This document shows, in pieces, positions 17,567-26,059 of a stretch of DNA of 64,000 nucleotides. A program made the translations under genes and the position numbers. The number at the start of each line of letters is the position of its first letter. Position 1 is the first letter of the stretch. Below the pieces are notes generated by a model, which was given only the letters and a program-made list of their open reading frames with translations, was not told the DNA's origin and did not search any database. The stretch is from Promethearchaeia archaeon (GTDB lineage Archaea > Asgardarchaeota > Lokiarchaeia > Sigyniarchaeales > SOKP01): the NCBI GenBank assembly GCA_029856155.1, contig JAHQWL010000040.1, positions 124,001-188,000 on the forward strand. Reading direction: 5' to 3'.

Positions 17567-18169
17567 ATGTTGTTTTCAATCTTTCAAAATGCATTTTTGG
17601 ATTTGATTACCACTCCTCCTGGATCAATGATATTTGTTCTATTGTTAGCTTTAACAACAGCATTAATAAGTGCTCTTTTGACAAAATGGTTGGTAGATAC
17701 AAAAGAAATAAACCGGAAACAAACACAAACCAAAGCTCATGAAGAAGAAAAACAAAAGATCATCGATTTGGCTGAAGTAGACCCAGAACGTTATAGAAAA
17801 GCTCGAAAAAGATGGGAACGGAAAGATGCTATGGTAAAAAAGTCTCAACAAAAAATGTCACTTCAAAGGATGAAACCAACGTGTATAACCTTTGTTCCAA
17901 TGATTATTATTTTTGGTATTGTGAATACGTTGTTTAGAGGAGCTCCAGTTGCTCTTAGTCCTATGAATGCTAATGATGTTCCTTTAATAGGAAATTTTAT
18001 CAGTTCTGGCTCAGTTTGGATCAATTTTACAGCTTGGTATTTCCTATGTTCATTAGGAATTAATACATTAACACAAAGATTGCTGAAACTTCAGTCACAA
18101 GCTTCTGGTGGTATGGGGGGAATGTTTGCAGGGCAAAAAGCAAAAGCCTTAGAATTTCCTGATGTTTAA
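17567..18169 (+). CDS. DUF106/EMC3-like membrane insertase
   Basis: Archaeal member of the Oxa1/YidC/EMC3 superfamily that helps insert membrane proteins beside SecY. The 200-residue protein has a first membrane helix near residues 20-40, a charged coiled-coil (45-100, VDPERYRKARKRWERK), then KPTCITFVPMIIIFGIVNTLF and a final helix pair. Archaea usually keep it in the secY-adk-DUF106-L34e-cmk-L14e neighbourhood, as seen here in part. Confidence 0.85.
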   Translation: MLFSIFQNAFLDLITTPPGSMIFVLLLALTTALISALLTKWLVDTKEINRKQTQTKAHEEEKQKIIDLAEVDPERYRKARKRWERKDAMVKKSQQKMSLQRMKPTCITFVPMIIIFGIVNTLFRGAPVALSPMNANDVPLIGNFISSGSVWINFTAWYFLCSLGINTLTQRLLKLQSQASGGMGGMFAGQKAKALEFPDV

Positions 18170-18209
18170 TTTAACATATCTATAGAGAGAAATACGCAAC
18201 GGGAGGGAT

Positions 18210-18239
18210 TTATTCCTATAAGAAGAGCTTTCTTATATT
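18210..18239 (-). other. BHB intron in the T-loop of tRNA-Ser (30 nt)
   Basis: In transcript order the central helix GUUC, made of the last T-stem base and the first three loop bases, pairs with GAAU near the intron end. Both bulges are AAA and are cut after the second base. The inner hairpin is ATAAGAA/TTCTTAT. The position, after tRNA base 58, is one base from that of the T-loop intron in tRNA-Ile at 26828. Confidence 0.8.
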
Positions 18240-18270
18240 TTGAACCCCCGAGTGCATTCACACACTGGCT

Positions 18271-18289
18271 TTCTGGGTGAGACTTACCA
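18271..18289 (-). other. BHB intron in the anticodon loop of tRNA-Ser (19 nt)
   Basis: Canonical 37/38 position. Central helix UUGG (bases 32-35) pairs with CCAG of the intron, the 3-nt bulges are AGU and AAA, and the outer helix is the anticodon stem itself, so the full BHB is present. Confidence 0.87.
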
Positions 18290-18375
18290 CTCCAAGCCAG
18301 CGCCGTACCGGGCTAGGCAACCGTTGCATTTAAAAAATAAAAATAAAATGTTTATTATGTTACTCTTTATTCTGA

Positions 18376-18663
18376 CTATTTTATTGGGATAGAGATAACT
18401 TCCTTCATTTTCTTTTCTAATTTAGCTTTTTTGATTGCAGTTTCTACCTGTTCATGTGATGCTCCTTTTTTAATTTCTATTGTTTCTGTGATTGGTTCGA
18501 TATGTCTATAATTTACTCTTCTTCTTCGGACTTTTAATCCGTCAATCAGCAAGTAATTTTTATCAATAATATCAACAATTACACAACGATATCCTGCCTC
18601 TCTTCCCATAGTTTTAACACATAGTCTACCAATATCATATACGCTCATATAATTTGTCACCAA
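18376..18663 (-). CDS. rpl14e: Ribosomal protein L14e (eL14)
   Basis: KOW-type large-subunit protein found in archaea and eukaryotes. YDIGRLCVKTMGREAGYRCVI and the basic KVRRRRVNYRHIEP strand are diagnostic. Two ATGs are possible: 18663 gives MVTNYMSVYD, and the second methionine (18648) gives MSVYDIGR, closer to relatives. It groups with cmk and L34e on the minus strand, a conserved archaeal trio. Confidence 0.9.
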   Translation of the reverse strand: MVTNYMSVYDIGRLCVKTMGREAGYRCVIVDIIDKNYLLIDGLKVRRRRVNYRHIEPITETIEIKKGASHEQVETAIKKAKLEKKMKEVISIPIK

Positions 18664-18788
18664 ATTATTTTTAGATAATTCTTAATTACTGGCTATTTTT
18701 AATATCCAGTAAACGTAATTAATTTATAGTATTATTATAAATCAATATTAAAATAAAATTTTTATGTTTTTTAAAACTTAAAAGATAA

Positions 18789-19322
18789 TTACAATTTTTT
18801 TAATTTTGTAAGAATTTTTTCTACGATATCTTCGATTGTGAGGTTTTCTGTGTTTATTATAAGATCATATATTCTTTTTAAAGTCTCTTGATCACTCAAA
18901 TCAATGTCATAGAGACTTTTAAATCGTTCCAATTCTGATTTTTCTCTTAATTTAGTTTCTTTTAATTTTTTTTCATAATCTGTATTGTCTCTTTCAGCCA
19001 TCCGTTTAACTCTGATTTCTAAAGGACATAATAATATTATTTTAAAATCCGCTATAGTTTTCAGAATGTGCCCACTTAATTGACTATCAATAATTATATT
19101 CCTTTTTTGAGCAATTTTTTCAATTTTCTCATCTAGTCTTTCATCAATTTTAGGATTTTTTTCTACATATTTAGTAAATTCTTCTAAAGTCATATTCATT
19201 TCTTGCGCTAGATCTCTGAAAGCTTGTCCAGTACTATAATATTGGATTCCGAGCTTTTCTGCTATCAATTTTCCTATTGTAGATTTTCCAGTTCCATGAA
19301 GCCCTGAAATGGTTATTATCAT
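18789..19322 (-). CDS. cmk: Archaeal-type cytidylate kinase
   Basis: Phosphorylates CMP/dCMP. The 177-residue protein has P-loop ISGLHGTGKSTIG, STGQAFRDLA for the nucleotide, IIIDSQLSGH and RVKRMAERDN, as in the archaeal Cmk family. Its position between L14e and L34e is the usual archaeal one. The kinase that makes phosphoseryl-tRNA(Sec), PSTK, was considered because Sec genes are nearby, but the motifs and neighbours favour Cmk. Confidence 0.9.
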   Translation of the reverse strand: MIITISGLHGTGKSTIGKLIAEKLGIQYYSTGQAFRDLAQEMNMTLEEFTKYVEKNPKIDERLDEKIEKIAQKRNIIIDSQLSGHILKTIADFKIILLCPLEIRVKRMAERDNTDYEKKLKETKLREKSELERFKSLYDIDLSDQETLKRIYDLIINTENLTIEDIVEKILTKLKKL

Positions 19323-19425
19323 TGTTTTTAGTTATTTTAAATTTAAATATTAATTCAATTAAGAAGAATAATATTTATGATTTTTACGATTACAGGAATA
19401 GAATCTAAAAAAAATCAGAGAACTA

Positions 19426-19695
19426 TTATTGAGTCCAAACAGTCTGTTTTATTAAAGTTTGAAGACAATTTGCACAATACCTTCCACTTTCCACTCTATT
19501 TGCTCTTCTTGAGGTCATTTGGGTTTTAACCATTTTAGCAGGTCGTAATCTTGGAACAGACTGAAGAGGTCTTTTACAAATCGCACAATTTGCTCTTTTG
19601 GGTTTTTTTCTCCAATAATGAGTGACATTTCGGTTCCCAGGTGTGCTTAGTTTTTTTCTTGCTTGAGCTTTAGATCGTAAGCCTGGACGTGGAAT
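19426..19695 (-). CDS. rpl34e: Ribosomal protein L34e (eL34), probable ATT start
   Basis: The frame reads PRPGLRSKAQARKKLSTPG, then CAICKRPL and CANCLQTL zinc-ribbon halves, and SVPRLRPAKM: clear L34e. Family members begin M-x-RP at exactly this point, and no ATG, GTG or TTG precedes PRPGL in a sensible place. ATT 19695-19693 is the codon directly before Pro, with AAGGT at 19707-19703 as ribosome site. I call an AUU-initiated 89-residue protein. It is the upstream gene of the L34e-cmk-L14e group. Confidence 0.85.
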   Translation of the reverse strand: MPRPGLRSKAQARKKLSTPGNRNVTHYWRKKPKRANCAICKRPLQSVPRLRPAKMVKTQMTSRRANRVESGRYCANCLQTLIKQTVWTQ

Positions 19696-19781
19696 AATAA
19701 TTACCTTATATTTTTTTTCAAGATGATAATTAAATTATATGATTTTAAATAACAGAGAAAATATTAATTTTATTGTTTTGT

Positions 19782-20405
19782 TTAAGGTTTAAGATTTAAT
19801 TTATTTTGAAATTCTTTAAATAATTGATATAAATCATCTATTAATTTTTCTTTTAAATTCATGTCAGATGGAAGATGATCAATTTGTTTTACAGCATTTT
19901 GTTGTACTAACTCAACTTTATAAAGAATATCATCTAATCCAGGAAATTTAGCCAGTTTATGATTCAATTCATTAAATAAATTAAAAATAAATTCTTTTTT
20001 TGTTATACCGTCTAATGTTAAAGCATCCATTAGTGTTATAAAAGAAGAAGTTATTTCTGAAGTAATGCTTGGCAATTCTAAAAAGGTATGATGTTTAGAG
20101 GGGGTGATATTATCAGACAAATTTAGAGTAGAAACCTTATTAATGAGATCTAATACAGAGTCATATTCTTGAGATAAGTTCATTGTTTTTAGGAGATCTG
20201 GGAGGGAAAAGTGGTTTTCTTTTATAGAGATACTTAACTTTAAAAAATTATTCATTGCGCTTTTTAACGCCTTTCTGAAAAAATTATCATTAACTATGCC
20301 TTTTTGATATTTATTATTTAAATTTGTTAGAGATTTAACTAACGCAAATAGTTCAGATTCAATTTTAAATTGCATATCTGAATTGTTATTATTCTTTTCT
20401 ACCAT
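19782..20405 (-). CDS. vps28: Vps28-like ESCRT-I subunit
   Basis: A 207-residue all-helical protein. Residues ~14-85 (ELFALVKSLTNLNNKYQKG ... FSLPDLLKTMNLSQEYDSVL) align by eye with the Vps28 core (LYAIIKT..LEKAYIKD ... SLDEFCRKYRLDCPAAL). Residues ~110-200 (TSSFITLMDALTL ... KQIDHLPSDMNLKEKL) resemble the Vps28 C-terminal four-helix domain that recruits ESCRT-II/III (VSLFITVMDKLRL ... LPPDFEGRQTV). Vps28 is part of ESCRT-I, which is known in Asgard archaea. Other ESCRT genes are not in this window; a Yip1-like gene lies directly upstream. Confidence 0.7.
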   Translation of the reverse strand: MVEKNNNNSDMQFKIESELFALVKSLTNLNNKYQKGIVNDNFFRKALKSAMNNFLKLSISIKENHFSLPDLLKTMNLSQEYDSVLDLINKVSTLNLSDNITPSKHHTFLELPSITSEITSSFITLMDALTLDGITKKEFIFNLFNELNHKLAKFPGLDDILYKVELVQQNAVKQIDHLPSDMNLKEKLIDDLYQLFKEFQNKLNLKP

Positions 20406-20470
20406 AGTACAAATAAATATTTAAAATAATCAAAATTTTTATATAACGTTTGGATTAAAAGTTAATAAAT

Positions 20471-21397
20471 TTAACCAAATAGGGTTGGTCGTAAAAAATA
20501 GAAGAATATAGCAACCACAACTCCAATAATAAATGAAGGGATTAAGACTCGAGTAGTAGAAGAATTACTTAATTCTCTTATAGCTAAGGTCATTAATATA
20601 GGTACCCATACAGCTATAGTTAAAGCATCAATTATATCTAAGACTGCCCAAGTTTTAGAATTGAACAAGTCATCAAGTACTGCTTGATTAAAAGATGTTA
20701 AATTTGTGAGACTAACTGGTGGAAAACCGGCAAGTACAATCAAAATTTTAATAGCATTCATTAATAAGAACGGTGCAAACGCACATAACATCATTTTGAA
20801 TTTATATGAACCCTCTATTTGAAGCATTGTCCCACCTTTATAAATACTAAACGGACTTACTTCTGTTTGTTCATACTTTTCTCTTTGTTCTTTTATTCCT
20901 CCAAAGCGCTTTTCTAACTTATCTGTGAATCCTACAGCGTAATTAGCACCCTTACTAAATAGCCATATTAAAATTCCATAGAATATTACTTGAAAACAAA
21001 ATCCAAACATGAAAAAAGCACCAAAAAAACTTAAATTAATGGCGGCCATGATTGGATCGAAAATATCAACACCACTAAAAGTAAAATGTGATAAAAATGC
21101 CAAACCCATTAAACCATTTAATAATGAAGAGAATAACAGAATCAGCCATCCAGGAGCTTTACTTCTTTTATGATTAATATCAAAAAAAGCTTTTGGAGGA
21201 CTCACGAAAAGATAGAGAATTTTGAAATACCATGGATATGGTGCAGACCATTCTGCTTCATATCGTCTAAAGAACCTAATATTCTCAATTCTTTCGGTTT
21301 TTAATCTAATACCACAGAAATTGCATGCAAAACTATCCGCAGTATTCTCATTTCCACATCTTGGACAACGCTGGAATGCTGCAACTGTCTTGGACAT
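20471..21397 (-). CDS. Zinc-ribbon plus Yip1-domain membrane protein
   Basis: The N-terminus has CPRCGNENTADSFACNFCG, a CxxC-x10-CxxC zinc ribbon (residues 11-29), followed by an amphipathic region and about five membrane helices of a Yip1/YIF1-like domain (PPKAFFDIN at ~68-76 is the family's usual entry motif). Eukaryotic Yip1 proteins bind prenylated Rab GTPases at membranes; the archaeal function is unknown. It is directly upstream of the Vps28-like gene on the same strand, which makes a membrane-remodelling link plausible. Confidence 0.62.
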   Translation of the reverse strand: MSKTVAAFQRCPRCGNENTADSFACNFCGIRLKTERIENIRFFRRYEAEWSAPYPWYFKILYLFVSPPKAFFDINHKRSKAPGWLILLFSSLLNGLMGLAFLSHFTFSGVDIFDPIMAAINLSFFGAFFMFGFCFQVIFYGILIWLFSKGANYAVGFTDKLEKRFGGIKEQREKYEQTEVSPFSIYKGGTMLQIEGSYKFKMMLCAFAPFLLMNAIKILIVLAGFPPVSLTNLTSFNQAVLDDLFNSKTWAVLDIIDALTIAVWVPILMTLAIRELSNSSTTRVLIPSFIIGVVVAIFFYFLRPTLFG

Positions 21398-21506
21398 TCT
21401 TATAAGTAAGTGTTATTAATTTTTATAATAATCATATAATAAAATAATCTTATAAAAATTTCTTCAAATTTTTTAACCGAACCATAATTATAACTTTCTT
21501 TATATA

Positions 21507-22583
21507 TTAATTTTTATCTAATTCTTGAAGTTCTATTATAAAATTATTATTATCATGTAAAATTCTATAATTCCTTTTTAAAAACAATTTCATTAGTTCT
21601 AAGTTAGTTTTAGTGTGGCTAGTAATCTCAAGTACTTTTATTCTCGATGATTCCTTAATGAAACCCATAAAAGGTATTAATTGATCGCTTAGATAATTAT
21701 CCACAGGAATCTCTCTTTTAACATATTTAATAAATTCATTAACAGTCCGTTTAGCAAGATTTTCAGAAGTAATATTACGTTCACCAAGTATAGTTCCGGA
21801 AGAAATAAAAGCTCCTGTATCAGAACTTGCCCATAAATATAGCCCCACTCCAGGGCTCAATGAATTTACATATTTGGAACTAATTTCAATATCCATTTTG
21901 AGTTCTTTCTTTAATTGTTGTTGAGCGGTTTTTTTTATTCTTTCACTGACTTCATTTCTTTTTAATTGATTGGCAGTAACTATTTCGCCTTGAATTAATT
22001 CAATATTCCCTAATTCAGTTAAAGATATTGGTCTCAATTTACTTTTAGAAGGATATAGAGTACATTTTACTAAAGCGCCTCCTTTAGGGTAAAAACCATG
22101 CTTTTGAATATCAACATCAATTTTAAAGCCATGATTTCTAAAAATCTTATAAGTCACTTCATTAAGGTAATTAAGACCAGGAGCCCATTTACCAAATGTA
22201 CCTCCACCGTTCACAATAATTTCAATTTTTTCTGGTGTATTGAATCCCAGACAAGCAATTTGAATCGGTTGGAGTAATAATCCTATACTTCCAGCTGTTC
22301 CAATTTCAACCCGTACATTATCTTTTATAGATTGCCTGGGATTTAAAGTGATTTCTTTAGTTCCAACCGTGCAATTAGATAAATTACTATTTGTTAATTC
22401 GGATAAGGTTTTTAATCCAATCAAATGCTGCAATCTTAGACCTGGTTTAGGTCTATTAGCTCTTATATTTTTTATTCGAATTGGGCGTTTGAATAATATT
22501 GAAAATCCCGCTCCTATTCGAAGTATCGCACCTCCACCTTCTCCGAAAGAACCATCAATTTCTAAGAATTTAGTTGTTGTCAT
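21507..22583 (-). CDS. rtcA: RNA 3'-terminal phosphate cyclase
   Basis: Converts RNA 3'-phosphate to a 2',3'-cyclic phosphate using ATP through an enzyme-AMP intermediate. The 358-residue protein begins DGSFGEGGGAILR and has RPKPGLRLQHL, GGGTFGKWAPG, FYPKGGA and SDQLIPFM. The histidine in TSHTKTN lies at the position of the adenylated His. Cyclic-phosphate ends are what the BHB endonuclease makes and RtcB ligates, so the gene fits this intron-rich genome. The overlap of 4 nt with the next gene upstream suggests one transcript. Confidence 0.93.
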   Translation of the reverse strand: MTTTKFLEIDGSFGEGGGAILRIGAGFSILFKRPIRIKNIRANRPKPGLRLQHLIGLKTLSELTNSNLSNCTVGTKEITLNPRQSIKDNVRVEIGTAGSIGLLLQPIQIACLGFNTPEKIEIIVNGGGTFGKWAPGLNYLNEVTYKIFRNHGFKIDVDIQKHGFYPKGGALVKCTLYPSKSKLRPISLTELGNIELIQGEIVTANQLKRNEVSERIKKTAQQQLKKELKMDIEISSKYVNSLSPGVGLYLWASSDTGAFISSGTILGERNITSENLAKRTVNEFIKYVKREIPVDNYLSDQLIPFMGFIKESSRIKVLEITSHTKTNLELMKLFLKRNYRILHDNNNFIIELQELDKN

Positions 22584-23713
22584 GGAGTATCATTTTTTCC
22601 ATATAATGATTTAATTCGATTGATACCATTAAATTTTTCAATTAGCTGAACTACTTCTTTTGGTACTAGTGTTTTCCACTTTTTATCATTCTTGTTGATT
22701 AAATTTCTAATATTATTAGCATTGAAATGCTTTTTAAATATAATGATTTTTTTTTCAACTTTAATTCCCTTATCAAAAAACAATTCTCTTACCCAATCAC
22801 TATTAGTATAAATTGAATCAAAGTCCCCTACAATAGAGATAACATGATCAACCCATTTTTTAGCATTAAAAATATCCTGAATATAATATATTGTATACCG
22901 TTGAGAGGAGATACCTCTTTTTTGTAAGGCAGTCTTGATAAACATTTTTCTTTCATCACTTGAAAATGGATCATTTATAGTATGGGATAATTGAGAGCTA
23001 CCTATGCCAATTTTAATTTTTTTTTTAGATTTTAAAATTTGGTTTATAACATAAATATGCCCATGATGTAAAGGTTGAAATCTTCCAATAAAAAGAGCAC
23101 TTCCATTTTTTTTTTCAATAGATTGTTCTATTTTTTTCTCGAAGAGAGATGAAATATTTGCTATTAAGAGTTTTTTCCAAATTTTTTTTGAATAATCTAT
23201 ATATTTTTCATTTTCTAACAGTTTTTCAAGTTCAGTTTTAGTATAGAATCTACTAAATCTAACATCTAACTCGTTCTGATCCGGGCGTAAAGTAACATTC
23301 CAATCAACAATCCCTAAAAAAATGTATGCTATTTCATCACTTTCAGTATTTAAATCATAAAATATTACCTTCTGTACTTCTCTTGGAGGAATTCCAAATT
23401 CTTCTTCAAGTTCTCTTAACGCATTTTTCTTAATTTTATTTAGATCTAAATTTATCACCCAATTTATATGTCCAGAAGATGAATCAGTAAAATAGTTTGG
23501 GAATGCTCTTTTATTTTTTCCGCGTTTTTGTACTAAATATGATATCGTACCATTTGGTGCTATTGATAAAATAAAAAATCTTGTTATTAAATGACTAATA
23601 TTTTTCTTATGAGCCTCCGTTCTTTCCATTGGAAAAACATATTTAGAAATCTGACCCGATTGTAAAAATTTTTTATTTTTTTTTTCAATACAAGCCAATA
23701 TTTCTTTATCCAT
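22580..23713 (-). CDS. nadM: Nudix hydrolase fused to archaeal NMN adenylyltransferase
   Basis: A 377-residue two-domain protein. Residues ~35-190 are a Nudix domain of the IDI-like type (GTISYLVQKRGKNKRAFPNY, then ALRELEEEFGI). Residues ~205-375 are NadM: GRFQPLHHGHIYVINQIL for ATP, GIGSSQLSHTINDPFSSDER, and a C-terminal LVPKEVVQLIEKFNGINRI. NadM joins NMN and ATP into NAD. The Nudix part may hydrolyse a related dinucleotide such as ADP-ribose. Bacterial NadM-Nudix proteins carry the domains in the reverse order, so this arrangement deserves notice. Confidence 0.82.
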   Translation of the reverse strand: MDKEILACIEKKNKKFLQSGQISKYVFPMERTEAHKKNISHLITRFFILSIAPNGTISYLVQKRGKNKRAFPNYFTDSSSGHINWVINLDLNKIKKNALRELEEEFGIPPREVQKVIFYDLNTESDEIAYIFLGIVDWNVTLRPDQNELDVRFSRFYTKTELEKLLENEKYIDYSKKIWKKLLIANISSLFEKKIEQSIEKKNGSALFIGRFQPLHHGHIYVINQILKSKKKIKIGIGSSQLSHTINDPFSSDERKMFIKTALQKRGISSQRYTIYYIQDIFNAKKWVDHVISIVGDFDSIYTNSDWVRELFFDKGIKVEKKIIIFKKHFNANNIRNLINKNDKKWKTLVPKEVVQLIEKFNGINRIKSLYGKNDTP

Positions 23714-23729
23714 CTTAATACACTTCTCT

Positions 23730-24560
23730 CTATAATCTTAAAGTTAAAACATCTCCTATTAAAAAACCCAATTTCTTAGATGCGTTTCCTCGATTAATTG
23801 AAAGTTCAAGAAAACCAGTTGATCCGACAATAAATAAAAATGATTCAATGGGAACACTTGAAAAGTGTGAAGTAAAGAATCCTTTATATGATTTCCCCTT
23901 GAATTTAACAAGAATCTCCTGACCTTCATCTAATATAAATCTGCTATCTTTAATTGTATTATTTACTATTGGGATATTAGTTGTTCCATTTCCAAAAGAG
24001 TCAATATATTGAATTGAGCATTGGATAACTTGATTTTTACTATCAATATCATATGTAAGTTTAAATTCTTGTAATTTATTAAGATCAAAAGTAGGACCGA
24101 ATTCTTGCAATGGAATACCAGATAATAAATGTGCACCTATTGGAGCCATAATATCTCTTCCATGAAATGTATTTGAAATTGGTTTATTAAAAAAGATATC
24201 ATTTTGAATTTTTCTACATTCAGCAATGCTATTAGTAAAAATATCGGAGAATATTCCATTGTTAGGTCCGATAAAATAATAGTTTGTTAGTGTTTTTAAT
24301 ACCAAAATTTCTCGAGAACTCCCTACTCCGGGATCAACAACAATTATAAAAACAGTTTCTTCAGGAAAATACTTATAAGTTGTTTTTAATACATAGGAAG
24401 CTTCAATTATTGAATATGGAGCAATATTATGTGAAAGATCTATTATTCTTATATTGGGATTCACACTTAATATAACTGCTTTCATACTAGCGATATAATG
24501 TTGCCCTTTTGAGCCAAAATCAGTTATTAAGCATATTATTTGTTGATTGAAATCTACCAT
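23730..24560 (-). CDS. S-adenosyl-L-methionine hydrolase (DUF62 family)
   Basis: Splits SAM into adenosine and methionine using an activated water or hydroxide. ICLITDFGSKGQHYIASMKA opens the family pattern; VVDPGVGSSRE, FIGPNNGIFS, FHGRDIMAPIGAHL and GNGTTNI follow in order over 276 residues. It starts 16 nt beyond the nadM stop on the same strand, in a run with nadM and rtcA, which suggests a small nucleotide-salvage transcript. Confidence 0.9.
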   Translation of the reverse strand: MVDFNQQIICLITDFGSKGQHYIASMKAVILSVNPNIRIIDLSHNIAPYSIIEASYVLKTTYKYFPEETVFIIVVDPGVGSSREILVLKTLTNYYFIGPNNGIFSDIFTNSIAECRKIQNDIFFNKPISNTFHGRDIMAPIGAHLLSGIPLQEFGPTFDLNKLQEFKLTYDIDSKNQVIQCSIQYIDSFGNGTTNIPIVNNTIKDSRFILDEGQEILVKFKGKSYKGFFTSHFSSVPIESFLFIVGSTGFLELSINRGNASKKLGFLIGDVLTLRL

Positions 24561-24619
24561 TTCAATAAGAAAACAAGGTATTTAATAAGCAATATTTATG
24601 AAAAATAAAGAAACTGAAT

Positions 24620-25525
24620 TTATTTATTTTTTCTATATTTTTGATCGATTTTATAAAAATCTTCTAATGCTTTTGATTTTAATCTATATTCCTCCTCTTT
24701 TTCGAATTGGATCAGTTTTTTAGAAATATCAGCTGCTTTTCTATAAGAAGTATAGGCTGAATGTAAGTCTTCATTTCTAAGAGAATTTCTGGCTTCTTGG
24801 ATAATCCTTTCCCTTTCTTTAGATAATTCAGGAATTCGTTGACAGAAATCACTTTTTTCTTTAAGTGAAATAGCTATATCCATTATGTAGAGACTTTCTG
24901 CGATTTCAGCTGCTTTATTAAAAAATTTAGCTGCTTTTTCATAATCTAAAGATTTCATAGATTTTTCAGCTATTTTGTAGTTGTCTGAAATTTTGGTATG
25001 TTCTCCATTTTCAATCTTCTGTACAAGATCTTGAGCGATTTTTCTTTCTTGCTTATCACCACTTAGCATAAATTTAGTGATATTAATAATACTATCTTTT
25101 AACGCTTCAGGTTGAAGTATATCAATTAACGGTTCTAAATGCTCCAAATATACATCCTTTAATATTATTTCAAATTCTTCTCTTGATTTCTTAAGAATAT
25201 CAAGACTTGGAATCTCAAAAGCTTCTGCCGCTTCTTTAAGAGATGAACGAAATTTCTCTGGCTTATCGTGCTCATTTAAAAATAACCCTATTATAATTCC
25301 AGACGCTTTCCGGGTTATTTTTCCTTTAAAATTGTAAATATATGAAAAAATTTGAAGATCCTTTATTTTTAACAAAGTATACTCATTTTTTGAGTGATCA
25401 AGATTTAATCTAAGAAACAAATCATTTGAAATTTCAAAATCTATTTTTCCTTCTTTAAAGTAATACCCCATTATCTTATAATCAGAATCGGTTGGAAGTA
25501 ATATTACAAAACTGCCTGATGGCAT
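24620..25525 (-). CDS. Longin/roadblock-like N-terminus with TPR-like helical repeats
   Basis: A 301-residue protein. Residues 1-110 alternate strands and helices (MPSGSFVILLPTDSDYKIMG ... GIIIGLFLNEHDKPEKFRSSL), reminiscent of longin-type domains. From residue ~170 there are helix pairs with TPR spacing (SMKSLDYEKAAKFFNKAAE and SLRNEDLHSAYTSYRKAAD). Longin and roadblock folds regulate small GTPases in eukaryotes and are abundant in Asgard genomes. The gene is downstream of two coiled-coil genes on one strand. Assignment is by shape only. Confidence 0.5.
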   Translation of the reverse strand: MPSGSFVILLPTDSDYKIMGYYFKEGKIDFEISNDLFLRLNLDHSKNEYTLLKIKDLQIFSYIYNFKGKITRKASGIIIGLFLNEHDKPEKFRSSLKEAAEAFEIPSLDILKKSREEFEIILKDVYLEHLEPLIDILQPEALKDSIINITKFMLSGDKQERKIAQDLVQKIENGEHTKISDNYKIAEKSMKSLDYEKAAKFFNKAAEIAESLYIMDIAISLKEKSDFCQRIPELSKERERIIQEARNSLRNEDLHSAYTSYRKAADISKKLIQFEKEEEYRLKSKALEDFYKIDQKYRKNK

Positions 25526-25605
25526 AAAAAATTTTACACCTATTTGTCCTATTTGTTTAATTTTATTAAATTAATATAAAACCAAGATAAAAAAATTTTA
25601 TAATT

Positions 25606-26037
25606 TTAAGATCGACTTGCACTAATAATTCTATTTGTTTCTTCTCTAATTGAGGAAATTATGTTTAGTAATTGAGCAAAATATAGATTGTCTGCTACTG
25701 TTTTCGACGCTTGTCTTATAATCTCTATAGCCTTCTTTTCTTCTTCAGTTAAAGCTTCAATAGCCTTTTTATCCCAAAGTTCTTTTATCTGTTGGTTAAA
25801 ATCATCTGAAAGTTCCTGAAGAGTTTTACCAGATTGAACTCGGAATTGTTTTAAGACTTCTACGATTAATCTAATATTCTCTGTCATAGCAACTGTCTGT
25901 TCAGAGAAACTTTGACTCATTTGATTAATTGCTCCCCTCATTTGGCTAATTTGAGCTATTGTTCCATCTAGTGAAGCCATAATTTGATTTATCTTTTGAA
26001 TCATTTCTTCAAGTAGTTGTTCTGCCAATTTTATCAC
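25606..26037 (-). CDS. Coiled-coil protein of a two-gene helical pair
   Basis: 143 residues, almost entirely helical, with heptad-like hydrophobic spacing through INQIMASLDGTIAQISQMRG and a second helix group after an acidic TEEEKKAIE link. No membrane segment, cysteine motif or catalytic residue is visible. Together with the similar-sized gene 23 nt upstream and the longin/TPR gene downstream it forms a three-gene run, suggesting a structural complex. I do not recognise the family. Confidence 0.5.
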   Translation of the reverse strand: MIKLAEQLLEEMIQKINQIMASLDGTIAQISQMRGAINQMSQSFSEQTVAMTENIRLIVEVLKQFRVQSGKTLQELSDDFNQQIKELWDKKAIEALTEEEKKAIEIIRQASKTVADNLYFAQLLNIISSIREETNRIISASRS

Positions 26038-26059
26038 CTTATCTTTAATTTAAGATATT

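Larger units (their letters stand above)
18195..18327 (-). tRNA. tRNA-Ser(GGA) with two BHB introns
   Basis: The 7-bp acceptor GCAACGG (18327-18321) pairs with CCGTTGC, and G73 is at 18195. D-stem GCC/GGC, anticodon stem CTGGC/GCCAG with spliced loop UUGGAGA (anticodon GGA), a long variable arm (GTGT...GCAC) typical of serine tRNA, and T-stem GGGGG/CCCTC with spliced loop UUCAAAU. The precursor is 133 nt and the mature form 84 nt after removal of a 19-nt anticodon-loop intron and a 30-nt T-loop intron. CCA is not encoded. Confidence 0.9.

Noticed and set aside
18789..19322. PSTK, the phosphoseryl-tRNA(Sec) kinase
   Set aside because: The P-loop and core motifs match archaeal cytidylate kinase, and L14e and L34e are its usual neighbours.
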